A program made the position numbers and the translations under genes. 64,000 bases of DNA from positions 930,001 to 994,000 of the forward strand of contig CM071589.1 of assembly GCA_036429605.1 (NCBI GenBank), written 5' to 3'. This document shows positions 34,703 through 45,190 of the stretch, in pieces. Position 1 is the stretch's first letter; each line of letters starts with the position of its first letter. The notes below the pieces were generated by a model. That model was not told where the DNA came from. It did no database searches and saw only the letters and a list, made by a program, of their open reading frames with translations. The DNA is from Cladobotryum mycophilum. Its lineage: Eukaryota; Ascomycota; Sordariomycetes; Hypocreales; Hypocreaceae.

Positions 34703-35941
34703 ATGAAGAGCTCTATATTGTCATCCGTACTGGCTCTCACGCCGAGTGCGCTCGCTACCTTCAGTAAACCTGAGGGTCACGATATCCAATACTCTTCAGT
34801 CCCAGGCTACTTTCTTCAAGACGACCCAAACACGAATCCCAACGGCTTTGACTATGTAAGAATCAATTGGTCTCGACTCAACTCAATCGGTTTACTACAG
34901 AACTGACAGTCCGCGACACCACATCAGGCCCAGTGGAATTTTGGCCTTGTCAACAGGACATACCCGACGGATGACAAGTTTGACCCGCAACACACCAAGA
35001 CACAGTGGCAGCGGTTTGAACGATGGGTCAAGTACCTAAACAGCAATTGTCGCAAGTGCGAAAAGGCCACATACAAGGTCTTCTTCTTTGGCCGCCACGG
35101 TGAAGGATACCACAACGTCGCCGAGAGCTTTTACGGAACCCCAGCTTGGAATGTGAGTCGCCCTTGTTGGCCATGGCAGTCGATTTCATAACATGGCTAA
35201 CCACTGTTTCAGTGCTACTGGGCTGAGCTCAACAGCAACGGCACTTCCACCTGGGCAGACGCCCTTTTGACCGACAATGGTTTTGCGCAAGCATCCAAGG
35301 CAAACGCATACTACAAGTCACGTTTCGAGCAAGAGGGCCTGCCGTACTTTGAGTCATACTACAGCTCGCCGCTTCGACGCTGCATTCAGACCGCCAACAC
35401 AACCTTTGCGACACTTGACCTGCCGCATACCCACCCTTTTGAGCCGACCATCAAGGAGCTCTTCCGCGAGGGCATCAGCATCCACACGTGCGACCACCGA
35501 TCCACCAAGACGGAGATTCACGGCTTTGCACCGGCGTTCAAGTTTGAGGCGGGATTCAGTGAGCAAGATGAGCTATGGCGTGGCAACGTAGGCGAGGGCG
35601 AGACCTCGGCACACCAAATGGCCCGCAGCAAAGTTGCTTTGGATGATGTCTTTACACACGACAATGGGACCTGGATCAGTGTGAGCAGCCACTCTGGCGA
35701 GATTGGTAGCCTGTTGACTGTGCTGAACCACCAACCCTTTGGTCTGGCTACGGGACAGATTATTCCCGTGCTTGTCAAGGCTGAAATTGTCGAGCCACTA
35801 CCCACGACAACGTATGCGTCGTTTACTCATGAAGCAACATGCACATCGCCGCCAGTGACGAGCGTAGCGGGTCAGGGATGCGTTTGTTCGACCACGGCCG
35901 CGCCAGCCTTTAGTAGCACCACCTTGCCTGCTGCTCACTAG
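34703..35941 (+). CDS. Secreted histidine phosphatase (phosphoglycerate-mutase-like family)
   Basis: Member of the histidine phosphatase superfamily, branch 1; the physiological substrate is unknown. Exons: 34703-34855, 34928-35152, 35213-35941; 368 aa. The start gives a signal peptide (MKSSILSSVLALTPSALA, cleavage near residue 18-19). Catalytic motif RHGE with nucleophile His about 108 (FFFGRHGEGYHNV), RCIQTANTTF with its conserved Arg (about 182), acid/base region FREGISIHTCDHRSTKTEI, and second His about 286 (ISVSSHSGEIGS). Cys residues (CRKC, CDH, GCVCS) are consistent with disulfides outside the cell. The C-terminus is Ser/Thr/Ala-rich without the hydrophobic tail needed for a GPI anchor. 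Similar genes in fungi are often annotated as PGM-family proteins; glycolytic activity is unlikely given secretion. Confidence 0.9.
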
Positions 35942-36667
35942 AGATTTTGTGGCGATGCGATGCGAGAAGCATTGATGGATGAGATGATGACTTTGATATG
36001 AGGATGAAGATATGGCCACGTTTTGGTAGATGGCCTTGGTTGTGAGGGGCTTCTTGTATATGTAAGAAGATCTTGTGGATGATAAGATAATAGTACAAGT
36101 ATATACACACACAATCCAATTTACGATGATGAACCATGGATCTAAGACACAAAACACGTTGACGGAGCTTATCACAGGGTGTGTGCTTGTAGCTCGCCCT
36201 GTCATTCGCCCGAGTCGTGACAGGTTCTTGTCTCCCTGCATATATGCATGCTTGCAAGTCACGTCTCAAGGATGTCGATCCCAGCAATACATCCCTACCG
36301 TTGAACTGGGATCGTTACTCACTGTCGCTCACACACACTCACTCACTTACTTGTAGCATCAGACTATTATGGTATCGGTCGGTGAACAGAACAGAGATGG
36401 ACGGGCGCGCATGTGTGCGTGCCGTGTCAGCTCTCCCGCCTTTGCGATCCATGCAAAAGGAAAGAAGAAGAAAAACCAGCGACACTACCTTTCCTTGACT
36501 GAGCTTAGTGATGACATCTCCTCCTCGCCCTGCACGCTTTGTCTCCAAGCTTCCCTTATTTTTCCTTCTCTTTTCTTCTTCTTCTTCTCTCTTTGCTCTC
36601 CACATTGGGGAGGGGGAATCTTACTATTATAAAACTTGACTATACTATTTCTCACCGCTCCCTTGAA

Positions 36668-36712
<45 letters not shown>

Positions 36713-37272
36713 TTGAATATTTTAATGCCTCTCTCTCTCGCTCATTTGTGTCTTGCGATTCTCGGTTTTGCACGAACTAATAATTGATCGATTTTCCTGC
36801 GTCGATATCGAAACCAGACAAACAGATTCCGGATTCTGTACCACTCGGGGGGAAAAAGAAAAGGAAATACGAATCAATAAAACGATTATATTCCTCAAAC
36901 ATTGAACAGAGGCATTCTTCTCGCTCGATAGGATTTTATAGGAAGAGAAAAATAATTCATCATTTAATCGCGTACAAAGACAAAGGGGACTTGATCCTGG
37001 CGCGGTGACGAACCTTGGCCGAAACAGCCCCTCGTTGGGCAACCTTTCACCCCTCCGGCGCCAGCCTAGAAGAAGCATCAGACAAGACAGCGCTGAGAGA
37101 GAGGGTGAGAGAGAGAAAAAGAGAGACCCAATTTCAATTAATTTGAATTGTCAGAGGGCAGGTCGCAATTACGAGGAGCAGTACAACGATACATGCAACA
37201 ATACATACATACGTAATACAAAAGGGCCACCACAACAACAACCACCACCACCACCACCGTTACCACAAAACC
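35942..37272. other. Intergenic region with CT microsatellite and long leader
   Basis: Between the histidine phosphatase and the unknown 442-residue protein. Contains a (TC)n tract at 36671-36709, GA-rich sequence near 37095-37120 and a CAA/CCA-rich leader (about 37230-37260) just before the next ATG. No gene seen. Confidence 0.6.
36671..36709 (+). repeat. (TC)n microsatellite
   Basis: 39 bp of uninterrupted TC dinucleotides, the longest pure dinucleotide repeat noticed in the window, about 560 bp upstream of the next start codon. CT tracts are frequent in fungal promoters. Confidence 0.9.
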
Positions 37273-38669
37273 ATGGCGCCCACATCCGCCACTTCAGCTT
37301 TCTCTTCCTCCATCTTCAGCGCATCATCACTTTCGCTATCACGACCGACAACCCGCGACGGTTCAGATTCCCACGCCGCAGCAACAGCAGCTTCGTCTTC
37401 CTCCAACAACAATACCACCGGCCTTTCCAGCAAGGAGCGCAAATCGTCCTTTTCGCGAAAGGCTTCGCTCCCGGGGGCTCGTCGTCGCGGAACCTGGACT
37501 GCACCCTCATCCTCGCATGGCATCGTGACGGATGCAAACGCTCCGCCTGCTCTGCCCGACTATGCCCTCGCGGCGGCGGCCAAGATTGTGATTCGCGACA
37601 AAGACAAGGACAGGAACAGGGAGGGGAGGGACGCCATAGAGGGACCGTGGAGCCCAATCAGCCCCAAGGATACGGGTTACATGTTGAGCAGGTCCAACAC
37701 GGGGGCGACGGTACACATGGCGCCTCTAACGCCCGTGGGAACGAATGGAGGCAATGGCGGCCAGCTGCAACCAAGTGAATCGACCCTCATCCATCAACAA
37801 ATCACCGAGCTGGCTCAGAAGCGAATATCTACCCTCGACTACCTGCGCAGAGCGTACGTCACACCCCCCTGCCCTGCCCCATCCCAATCAAAAAAGCATA
37901 CCGTACTAACACCCGGCCACAGCCATGAAGGCCGCATCTACTGGTTCAACACCTATCTCTTCGACAAACCCGACCTCAACCGCATGCCCGGCTTCGATCC
38001 CCGCAAGCTCGCCCGTAAGGCGACAAACTACCTCCTCCTCGGCCTCTCCATACCCACCATCAACGACCTATACTCCTCCACCCCGCTCGAGTTCCTCCGC
38101 TGCCTCAACGCCCTGCTCTCCGAGTTTGATTCCTTCCAGCAGTTGCACGGCGATCACCCCCCTCGGCCGCTTCGTTGACCCGCGCACGTTTGCCCAACAT
38201 GTTTCGCCGACCGGGAGGAAAGGGCCGGCGGTCGACCTCTGCGTCTGCTTCCGCGGATGTGGTTGCCGATGATTCATCCGCGTCGCTCGCGCAATCCGGT
38301 GCGACGGCCGCCAACGGTGCGCCAGCCGGTCCGGCCCCCGCGGTCATGAACTTTGCAGCCTCGGAATCGGATCTCCTGCCCGGGGAAGAGTACACCTACC
38401 TGCTCACCCCGTCCCTCCCGTTCGACCCCGACTTCTTCGAGACGTTTGCCACGCTATGCGACGTGCTCATCGACTGCTACACGCGCTTCCTCGCGCTCGT
38501 TCCCACATCCCGGGAGGTCTCTGCCCAGATCGCCGAGCTCTTCACCAAGGCCGATTCTAAAATGCGCAAGATCATTGTGCAGGGCGTGGTCAAGGACTTT
38601 GAGGAGCATAGCAGAACGCACGTCAAATCCGAGGTGGCGGGGATAGGTAGAGTGGTGTTGGGGGGTTGA
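37273..38669 (+). CDS. Conserved fungal protein of unknown function
   Basis: Two exons: 37273-37853 and 37923-38669, with a 69-bp intron (GTACGT...CACAG) that is a multiple of three and stop-free. Expected length 442 aa. Residues 1-170 are Ser/Ala-rich and probably disordered. The folded part begins about ITELAQKRISTLDYLRRAHEG and continues RIYWFNTYLF, LARKATNYLLLGLSIPTI and LEFLRCLNALLSEF; after a Ser/Ala linker comes ESDLLPGEEYTYLLTPSLPF, FFETFATLCDVLIDCYTRFL and MRKIIVQGVVKDFEEHSR. I recall this pattern as a conserved Pezizomycotina protein but cannot assign a function. Oddity: the frame breaks in a run of six C at 38157-38162; one more C joins HGDHPP to SAASLTRARLPNMF and restores the rest. 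CAA/CCA-rich leader upstream. Confidence 0.75.
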
Positions 38670-39145
38670 TGTGAAAACGGCCTATCCAGCAAATCAAAGT
38701 TTGAGGATCTATGGAGGGGGTTTTTTTCTTCGTTTTTTTTCCTTCTTTTTCTTTCTTCTTCCCTTTTTTTCTTCTTCTTTTTTTCCTTTTACGATTTGGG
38801 TTCTGGAGTTTTATTCTCGGCTGGGACAAAGATATCCTGGGCTTGGGAAGATAATCGGGATGGGTAAATGTGCTTTTTTATTTCCCCTAAAGCGAGGAAA
38901 AAGGCATTGATGTTCTTGGGATTGGGAAGAGCGAGTTCTTTTTTATATAGAGTAAAGGGCGTGAGCCAAAATATCCCATGATATAAAGAGAGCTGTTTAT
39001 TTCTATTGTTTGATCTCTTGTATCCATTTTTGATATGATGCCTTTCCTATTTACTATACATTGCTCATCAATACAGCACATACATCGTACCTCATAACCG
39101 CATCGACAAGCCAAGAACACCCAAGGTAGGTAGTCATCTTTTTTC
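38670..39145. other. Convergent intergenic region
   Basis: 476 bp between two stop codons, with T/C-rich sequence (about 38718-38800) that gives only low-complexity frames. Likely 3' UTRs. Confidence 0.6.
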
Positions 39146-40508
39146 TTACTTGCTCGACTTGACCTCCTCCTCGGCAATCAAGACCTCAATCTCCTTGCCT
39201 ACCAACCACTCCTTGGCCGCCCCCATGATCTTATCCAATGTCTCCCCCCGGCCAACACATCCGGCAGATTATGCACGTCCAGCCCGGCCCTGTGATCCGT
39301 ACACCGGTCCTGGTTGTAGTTGTACGTGCGGATCTTGTCCCCCCTGGTGATTTGCGCCTGCGAGAGCACGCTGCTGCGCAGCCGGGCGGATTCCTCTTCG
39401 CGCTGCTCGGCGCGCTGGCTGGCGATGCGGGAGCGCATGAGCTTCCACGCCTCTTCGCGGTTGCGCTGCTGGGAGCGGTGGTCCTGCATCGACACCGTCG
39501 TGCCGGTCGGGATGTGCGTCATGCGGATCGCGGACTCGGTCTTGTTGACGTGCTGGCCGCCGGCGCCCCGGGCGCGCATGGTCTCGACCTTGACGTCCTG
39601 CGGGTTGACGTAGAAGTCGCTCTCCGGGTCCTCCAGGTCCGACTCCGCGCCGGTGCTTTCGGGGAAGGAAGGGAGAACCCAGACGGCCACGGCGCTGGTG
39701 TGGACGCGGCCTTTGCTCTCTGTGCTGGGGATGCGCTGCACGCGGTGCATTCCGGCTTCGCTGCGGAATATATCGTAGGCCCCTTGGTCTTGGATCTCGA
39801 GGATGGCTTCCTGGACGGGCTGTTCGCCGGAGGAGGAGGACTGGTCGCCTGCTGCCTCGGCCATTTCGTACTTGAGCACGTTGGCTCGGTACCCCTGGCG
39901 TATGCAGAGCGCCTTGTACATCTTGAAGAGCGTATCCGTAAAGTATCTCCCTTCCAAACCTCCCGGCCCGGGGCGAAACTCCACCATGCAAGGCAAGTCG
40001 GCAAACGCATGCCGGGGCGTCAGGCTCGCCTTGAGGTTCCTCTCAAGCGATTCGAGATTCTCCTTTTCCGTCTCGAGTTCGTCGCGGGCTATCGAAGCGA
40101 GGTCCGGGTCCTGCTCGGGGTCTTCGGTCATGGCCTTGAGCTCCGCGATGGACGACCTGGCTTTCTCCCATGCCTTCAGGGCGTCTGCGACGGGGCTGAG
40201 TTCGCCCGCCCGCTTCGCCTTTGTGGTGTCGAAGGAGCTGTTGAGCTTTGCTTGGAGGTCATCGTGTTCGGCTGCCAACGATTGGGCGCGACGGAGAAGA
40301 CTTGGAGCGAGGGTGCTTGTGTCTTTTGTTTTGTTGAAAAGAGAACGTTAGAAGAGAATTTCCATGTTGAAGGGGGAGGGCGTTGAAGCTGGCTTGCTTG
40401 CAGATGGAACTGGAACGCACCATTGGAGGAGTATCGCACGAATTGAGATCGATTGGATCGTCGCAGGGTCCTTATGCAGCTCCGGCAGATCCAGGGAGCC
40501 ACTGACAT
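39146..40508 (-). CDS. Mitochondrial peptide chain release factor 1
   Basis: Recognises UAA/UAG in the mitochondrial ribosome and triggers peptide release (mtRF1/Mrf1 family). Exons (minus): 40508-40421 and 40322-39146 with intron 40420-40323; expected 421 aa. The N-terminus (MSVAPWICRSCIRTLRRSNR) is a basic, Arg-rich mitochondrial presequence. The stop-codon-reading PxT motif is PST (about 228-230, in RIPSTESKGRVHTS); the catalytic GGQ is at about 284-286 (RARGAGGQHVNKTESA). Oddity: near the end the frame breaks at the run of six C at 39244-39249 (G6 on the coding strand). One extra base changes the tail to AGGETLDKIMGAAKEWLVG and ...EEEVKSSK, the normal family C-terminus, so homopolymer error is likely. 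A long open frame antisense to this gene (39238-40386) is a codon-bias shadow. Confidence 0.94.
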
Positions 40509-40908
40509 GGTAAAATAAAAGGCCTTGAGTTTGGTATTTCCTGATGTTGGAGAATTTATTTTCAAGGGTCTTTGGAGCAAAAAGTTCCAGTGCTTCTTTG
40601 TTTTTGCGACAAACAGAACCTCATTGGCGGGGTTGTTTAGCGGTGGTGTGGCAGCCACAACTGATGATGCAACAGCAGGTACCCGAAGGACTGTCACAAC
40701 CTGGAACACCAACCAACAGAGATCCATCAAATCCATTCCCTTTCCATTCCATCTTAACAACCGACATCACCAGTATCAATAATCGAGTTCGCAACCATCT
40801 GCTGGCTGGCTGGCATATTATCATTAACAATGCTATAATTTCTTCTATTATATATATAAAGAACATCGCTCATCATGCACATCATACACGTAAAAAGGAT
40901 ACATATGC
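40509..40908. other. Intergenic region
   Basis: 400 bp between the mtRF1 start and the stop of the MFS transporter upstream of it (both minus strand). Holds the mtRF1 promoter; a TATATATATAAA-like sequence at about 40850-40861 is more likely in the transporter 3' flank. Confidence 0.55.
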
Positions 40909-42326
40909 TCATACAGCATCGCTCATCTCCTCCTCTCTCTCATTGAGCTTCTCCCTCGGCCTGTTTGCCCAGCATGCCCCCGTTACCAAGAACCCTCCCA
41001 CCGTCAGGCATGAGCCTCCCCATATCTGGGCTGCGATATATCGCCCGCCAGCAATCTGAATCAGTTTCCCCGCCAGCGGTGGCCCTGTCAGACAAGCGAA
41101 GCTGATGATGGTGAAGATCATGCCAATCCTGGTGCCGGATTTGCTTAGGTCCTTGGACAGGCCTGCGCACGTCGCGGGGAACATGCCTTGGATGCCTGAT
41201 CCAAAGTATCCAAAGGCAATCACCCACACATAGTCGCCGGTGAGCGAGGGCACCGCTATCCAGGAAAAGACGACAATGGCAGCCCCAAAAATCGTGGGAA
41301 CCATGGTTGGCATCGCGCCAAAATAGCGATCGGCCAGGAAGGCGGGCACCAAACGTCCAGGAACACCCAGGCCGTTGATAATCATCAGCATGGAAAAGGA
41401 TACCGCCTGTGTCCCTGAGAGTCTGTCCAAAGCATACGATCGTGCCTAGGCAACATTAGTCAATCTAGCCATCATCGACGGGTCAACGGGCTTCAACTCA
41501 CATAATAGTATCCAAAGTAAACGGCCCACAGGGTGAAGAACATGCCAATGCAGAATAGCAAGTATGTCGGCTCCTTGAAGGCCTCAACTTCAATCAACGG
41601 GCCTGCCTTTCGCGGCGGCAGCCTTGGCTTGGTTAATACCAGCACAATGATACAGTTGACCAGCATCACTAGGCCCATGATACGCATCGTCCAGGCAAAG
41701 CCCACCCGGGGAAGCATCTGCTTAGCAATGGCTGGGAACACCAGTCCTCCCGTTGCGCCACCGCAGGCCGCCATAGAAACTGCCATTGACTTGTTCTTGG
41801 AGAAGTATGTCCCTAAATTGGCCACGGCAGGGGCAAAGACGAGACCGCAACCTAGACCCTGACATAGACCTTGGGCTAGGTAAAATTGCCAGTATTTGGT
41901 GGCGCAGCTGGTCGTGAAGATGCCGATAAGTTGGAGCAGAAAACCGATCTGAAGAGTCAAGATGTAATGTCCTGCGTCAAAGGCTCGACCAGAAAAGGTA
42001 CCGATGAGGAAAATAAGGCATATCTGAGTGCTACCGATCCAGGATACAGCAGAGGGGTCAATGTTCAAAGTCCTTGTGTAATAAGCCTGGAAGATGCCAA
42101 AGCTGATGAGATAACCCCAAGAGTTGAAGACGGTCAAGTGGCCGGCTACGACCTGGAGCCACGCATTGAGTCCACCATCGGGAGGGGGTCCGACGTCGTC
42201 CTGGCTCGTAATAACCGGAGTGGCCTTGGCCAAGTTGGCCTTTAGTCCGATTGGCAATTCGGCACAGGATTCATCTGAGGAAGAGTTGCCGGATTCGACC
42301 ACCGAGGTCTTTGTGTCGACAATCAT
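40909..42326 (-). CDS. MFS transporter, monocarboxylate-porter (MCT) family
   Basis: Predicted 12-TM transporter of the MCT family, which in fungi includes Mch-type proteins and riboflavin or unknown-substrate carriers. Exons (minus): 42326-41502 and 41445-40909, intron 41501-41446 (GTGAGT...CCTAG, 56 bp); 453 aa. The cytosolic N-terminus carries the family signature PPPDGGLNAWLQVVAGHL (conserved [D/E]G[G/S][W/L] before TM1), then WGYLISFGIFQAYY, GLGCGLVFAPAVANLGTYF, and after the loop (KPRLPPRKAGPLIE) the second half with MIINGLGVPGRLVPAFLADR and GPPLAGKLIQ. Reported fungal members often do not carry monocarboxylates, so no substrate is assigned. About 400 bp upstream of mtRF1 on the same strand, with no functional link apparent. 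Confidence 0.88.
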
Positions 42327-44524
42327 GGCTGGAGTGGGAGGGAGACAAACGTCTCAACGCTGGGGATTTATAAAACAACAAGACAAGAATCGATCCTCAA
42401 TTGGCCATGAGCATAGAGTGTATTGGCGCGCTTCAAAATGAACGACGGCTACTTCTGTTGGACGATATTCCCCCACAAATCTGGCTGCCAAGGAGACGTG
42501 GAAAGTGTACTCCGTATGGCGAGAAGAGTCGATTATAACGTCCGCTGGAGAATCCCATTAACTAATAGGGGCGATCCCCCAGACTTCTATATACATACAA
42601 AGTACACAAGGGAGGCTCGTGCCATGCCGCCATGCCGCCATCGTGTGCAGCAGCCGAGGAAGGTCGCCTGCCACCCATCCGGCTTGCTACCCCGTCGACT
42701 AGTCGCCAACCTGTGGAGTTACCCTCGGCTTTTGTTCGCTGTTCCTGGTGTTGGGTTGCAAGAGAAACCATAGAGTGTATGGAGTGAACCAAAGTCACTC
42801 CCCGTGCACGCATCCTACTATAGGCGCAAGTGGTTGGGCATCTGATCATGTTTCAGGGCCCCATTAATCTACAGATTTTTCCGTCTTCATCGCCACACTT
42901 GGCCACAGAAAGTTAGCAGGACGGGCATGACGATATCTCGCTCACAAATCATTCATTACAATTTATGGGCCGCCCCGAGACAGATATCGAGACAGAGTGG
43001 TAGTTATCCCAGCTAGTCATAATCCCAAGATAAGGTCCGGCATAATTCGGGATGTGAGGCCGAATACCGTATATCTCATTGTGTTGCTATGCTCTTGATG
43101 GCTTTGACGATTTCCAGGATGCTATTTGAGAGACAAAGCCCAAGCAGAACCAACACGATTTGGCGCTTCGCGTTTATCTTCATGGCTATTCAAACATTGT
43201 GCGTTGGACCTAACATTGCCCCTTTCGGCTATGTGCGTGCAGTGGACAATGGCTTGTTTGCCACTTCAACATGGTAAGACATTACCTACCAAATCCAGGA
43301 AAGCCCATCGACAACCAAGACGATCACAGATGCCGTATGAGTCCAAGCTTTAGAGTGGCCAAGCCAATAGCGAGCTGAGAAAAAAGAACTTCCGCCGACA
43401 AGGGTTCATCGGAAATATGCACGATGCTACAAATGGCATTCCAGACTTTCCGCAGTCGTAGTATCCATATTTGTTTTTTTCTTTTCTACGGAGCATGTCG
43501 TATCTAGTTCAGCTCTCTACTCCTCACCGCTGTGGACCATTTTCTTCTTTTTCTCAGCTGGTGACCTCACGACCAGGAGGGTATTCCGATGCTATGACTC
43601 AATACTGTGTCTCAGGGAGAAATGTCTCAAAAGGGAGAAAGTCCTCCTATGCGAGGCAACAAACAGAAAGAATTGCTTCTTGATATGGTGAGCGAAATGA
43701 GAGATGCCTCTTCTCTCCACTAACAATAGAACAATGCCACATGGTGCGTCATTGTCCCCCCATGCTATGTTGAGCAAGCGACCTCCACAGGGGAAGATTA
43801 CGTGACGCTAAGACTCAGTGCCAGAGCTTCACGAGAACCGTGCTTGCGGTTGAGAAAGCGCATATTTGCTTTTCGATGTGCAGAAGCGTGATCGCTAGAA
43901 GCTTGGTCGGCCGCAGCCATCGGGACTGCAAATGCGGAGAAGCGGTTTCTCTGTTAGTATGCATGTTCCGTGGGGATGGCTGAGTTTATAGATAAATAGA
44001 GGCCCTTGATCATCACATTGTCATGTCCAAGATGCGTCATCACTCTAAATTTGTTAACCCTAACCCTCTGACGGATGGGGAAACTTACTTGATGAGTTTT
44101 GCTGAATAATACCCTCTCCCGATGAAGAAAGCCTCCGCGCGGGGTTTGACCAAAACGGTTCATGAATATACTTTCACCATATCGTGATGGCTGATTATTG
44201 GCATCTATCCGCAACTTTAACCTCGAAAGATGCAGTCTCTTTTTCTCTTTTTCTCTTTTTTGGTATGGGATTGGACATTTGATGGAGGATGTGTTGCTTC
44301 GAGTTTGTCATGGACAGGGCGCACCGCTTGCTTGAGGCGTCTGAGTTTGACCTGATTCTGTAGCTCTTGGGACGGAACTATATATTAACTACCCCATAGT
44401 ATCTCATTCAAGCCCTTGGATGTCTAGATATTTATACGTGACAGTCCTATCTCTGCCTTGATCATCCCCCTCTCAAAGTCCGTCACTTCATACCCATCTC
44501 GTCTTACTCTCACCAGCACCCAAG
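42327..44524. other. Long intergenic region
   Basis: 2.2 kb between the MCT-family transporter and the GST. Contains a GCCATGCC-type tandem at about 42622-42642, a CCCTAA tandem at 44056-44067 and a TTTTTCTC-type repeat near 44242-44262. Only short frames without domains. Confidence 0.55.
44056..44067 (-). repeat. Tandem CCCTAA motif
   Basis: AACCCTAACCCT: two overlapping telomere-type units reading TTAGGG on the minus strand. About 460 bp upstream of the GST start. Possible Tbf1-type binding site. Confidence 0.55.
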
Positions 44525-45190
44525 ATGACTTACACCCTCTACATTGGCAACAAACGCTACTCCTCCTGGTCTATGAGACCATGGATTCTCCTCAAGGCGC
44601 TTAACATCCCCTTTGTCGAAAACGTCAACTTCTTCAAGGACGGTCCCACACAGCCTCACTTTTTCGCCTTTTCCCCCACCGGAAAAGTCCCCTGCCTGCA
44701 CGACAACGATGACGACGACGACAACGACGAGTCTGGATCCCGCGTCATCTGGGACTCGTTTTCCATTACAGAGTACGTGGCCGAGAGCCATGCCGGTGTG
44801 TGGCCCGTCGACGCTACGGCCCGAGCATGGGCGAGGAGTGCGGCGGCGGAGATGCATTCCGGCTTCTTCGCGCTGAGGGAGGAGTGCTACTTGAACGTGG
44901 CGCTGAGGATCCAGCTGGGGACGCCGAGCGAGCCCCTCCAGCGGGACATTAACCGCCTCGACGCCCTATTCAGGGACGGCATCGAGAGGTTCGGCGGGCC
45001 GTGGCTGGCGGGCAGGGAATTCACCGCCGTGGACGCCTTCTTCGCGCCCGTGGCGTCGAGGTGCAAGACATTCGGGGTGAGGCTCGGGAGTGAGGCGGCG
45101 AGGGGGTACGTGGATAGGTTGTTTGCGCACCCGGCTGTGCAGGAGTGGGTTGAGGGGGGATCGTTGAGGAGGGGAGGTTGGAGAGTATAG
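44525..45190 (+). CDS. Glutathione S-transferase-like protein
   Basis: Single-exon 221-aa protein with thioredoxin-fold N-domain and helical C-domain, expected to bind glutathione. The N-terminal block GNKRYSSWSMRPWILLKAL matches the zeta/YfcF-type group, in which the Ser of SSWS activates the thiol; GKVPCLHD supplies the cis-Pro and VIWDSFSITEYVAE the glutathione-binding D/ES site. The C-domain has GPWLAGREFTAVDAFFAPVASR, the usual G-x-x-x-A-D capping motif region. Oddity: residues about 60-71 are an Asp/Asn run between the cis-Pro loop and the VIWDS strand, where relatives have a short turn; it is encoded by GAC/GAT codons and probably arose by repeat expansion. Acts in the cytosol by lack of any signal. 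Role (detoxification or aromatic catabolism) unknown. Confidence 0.88.
   Translation: MTYTLYIGNKRYSSWSMRPWILLKALNIPFVENVNFFKDGPTQPHFFAFSPTGKVPCLHDNDDDDDNDESGSRVIWDSFSITEYVAESHAGVWPVDATARAWARSAAAEMHSGFFALREECYLNVALRIQLGTPSEPLQRDINRLDALFRDGIERFGGPWLAGREFTAVDAFFAPVASRCKTFGVRLGSEAARGYVDRLFAHPAVQEWVEGGSLRRGGWRV

Noticed and set aside
39238..40386. Long open frame antisense to mitochondrial RF1
   Set aside because: It lies over a well-supported conserved gene, is Arg/Ala/Gly-rich from codon bias on the other strand and has no domain.
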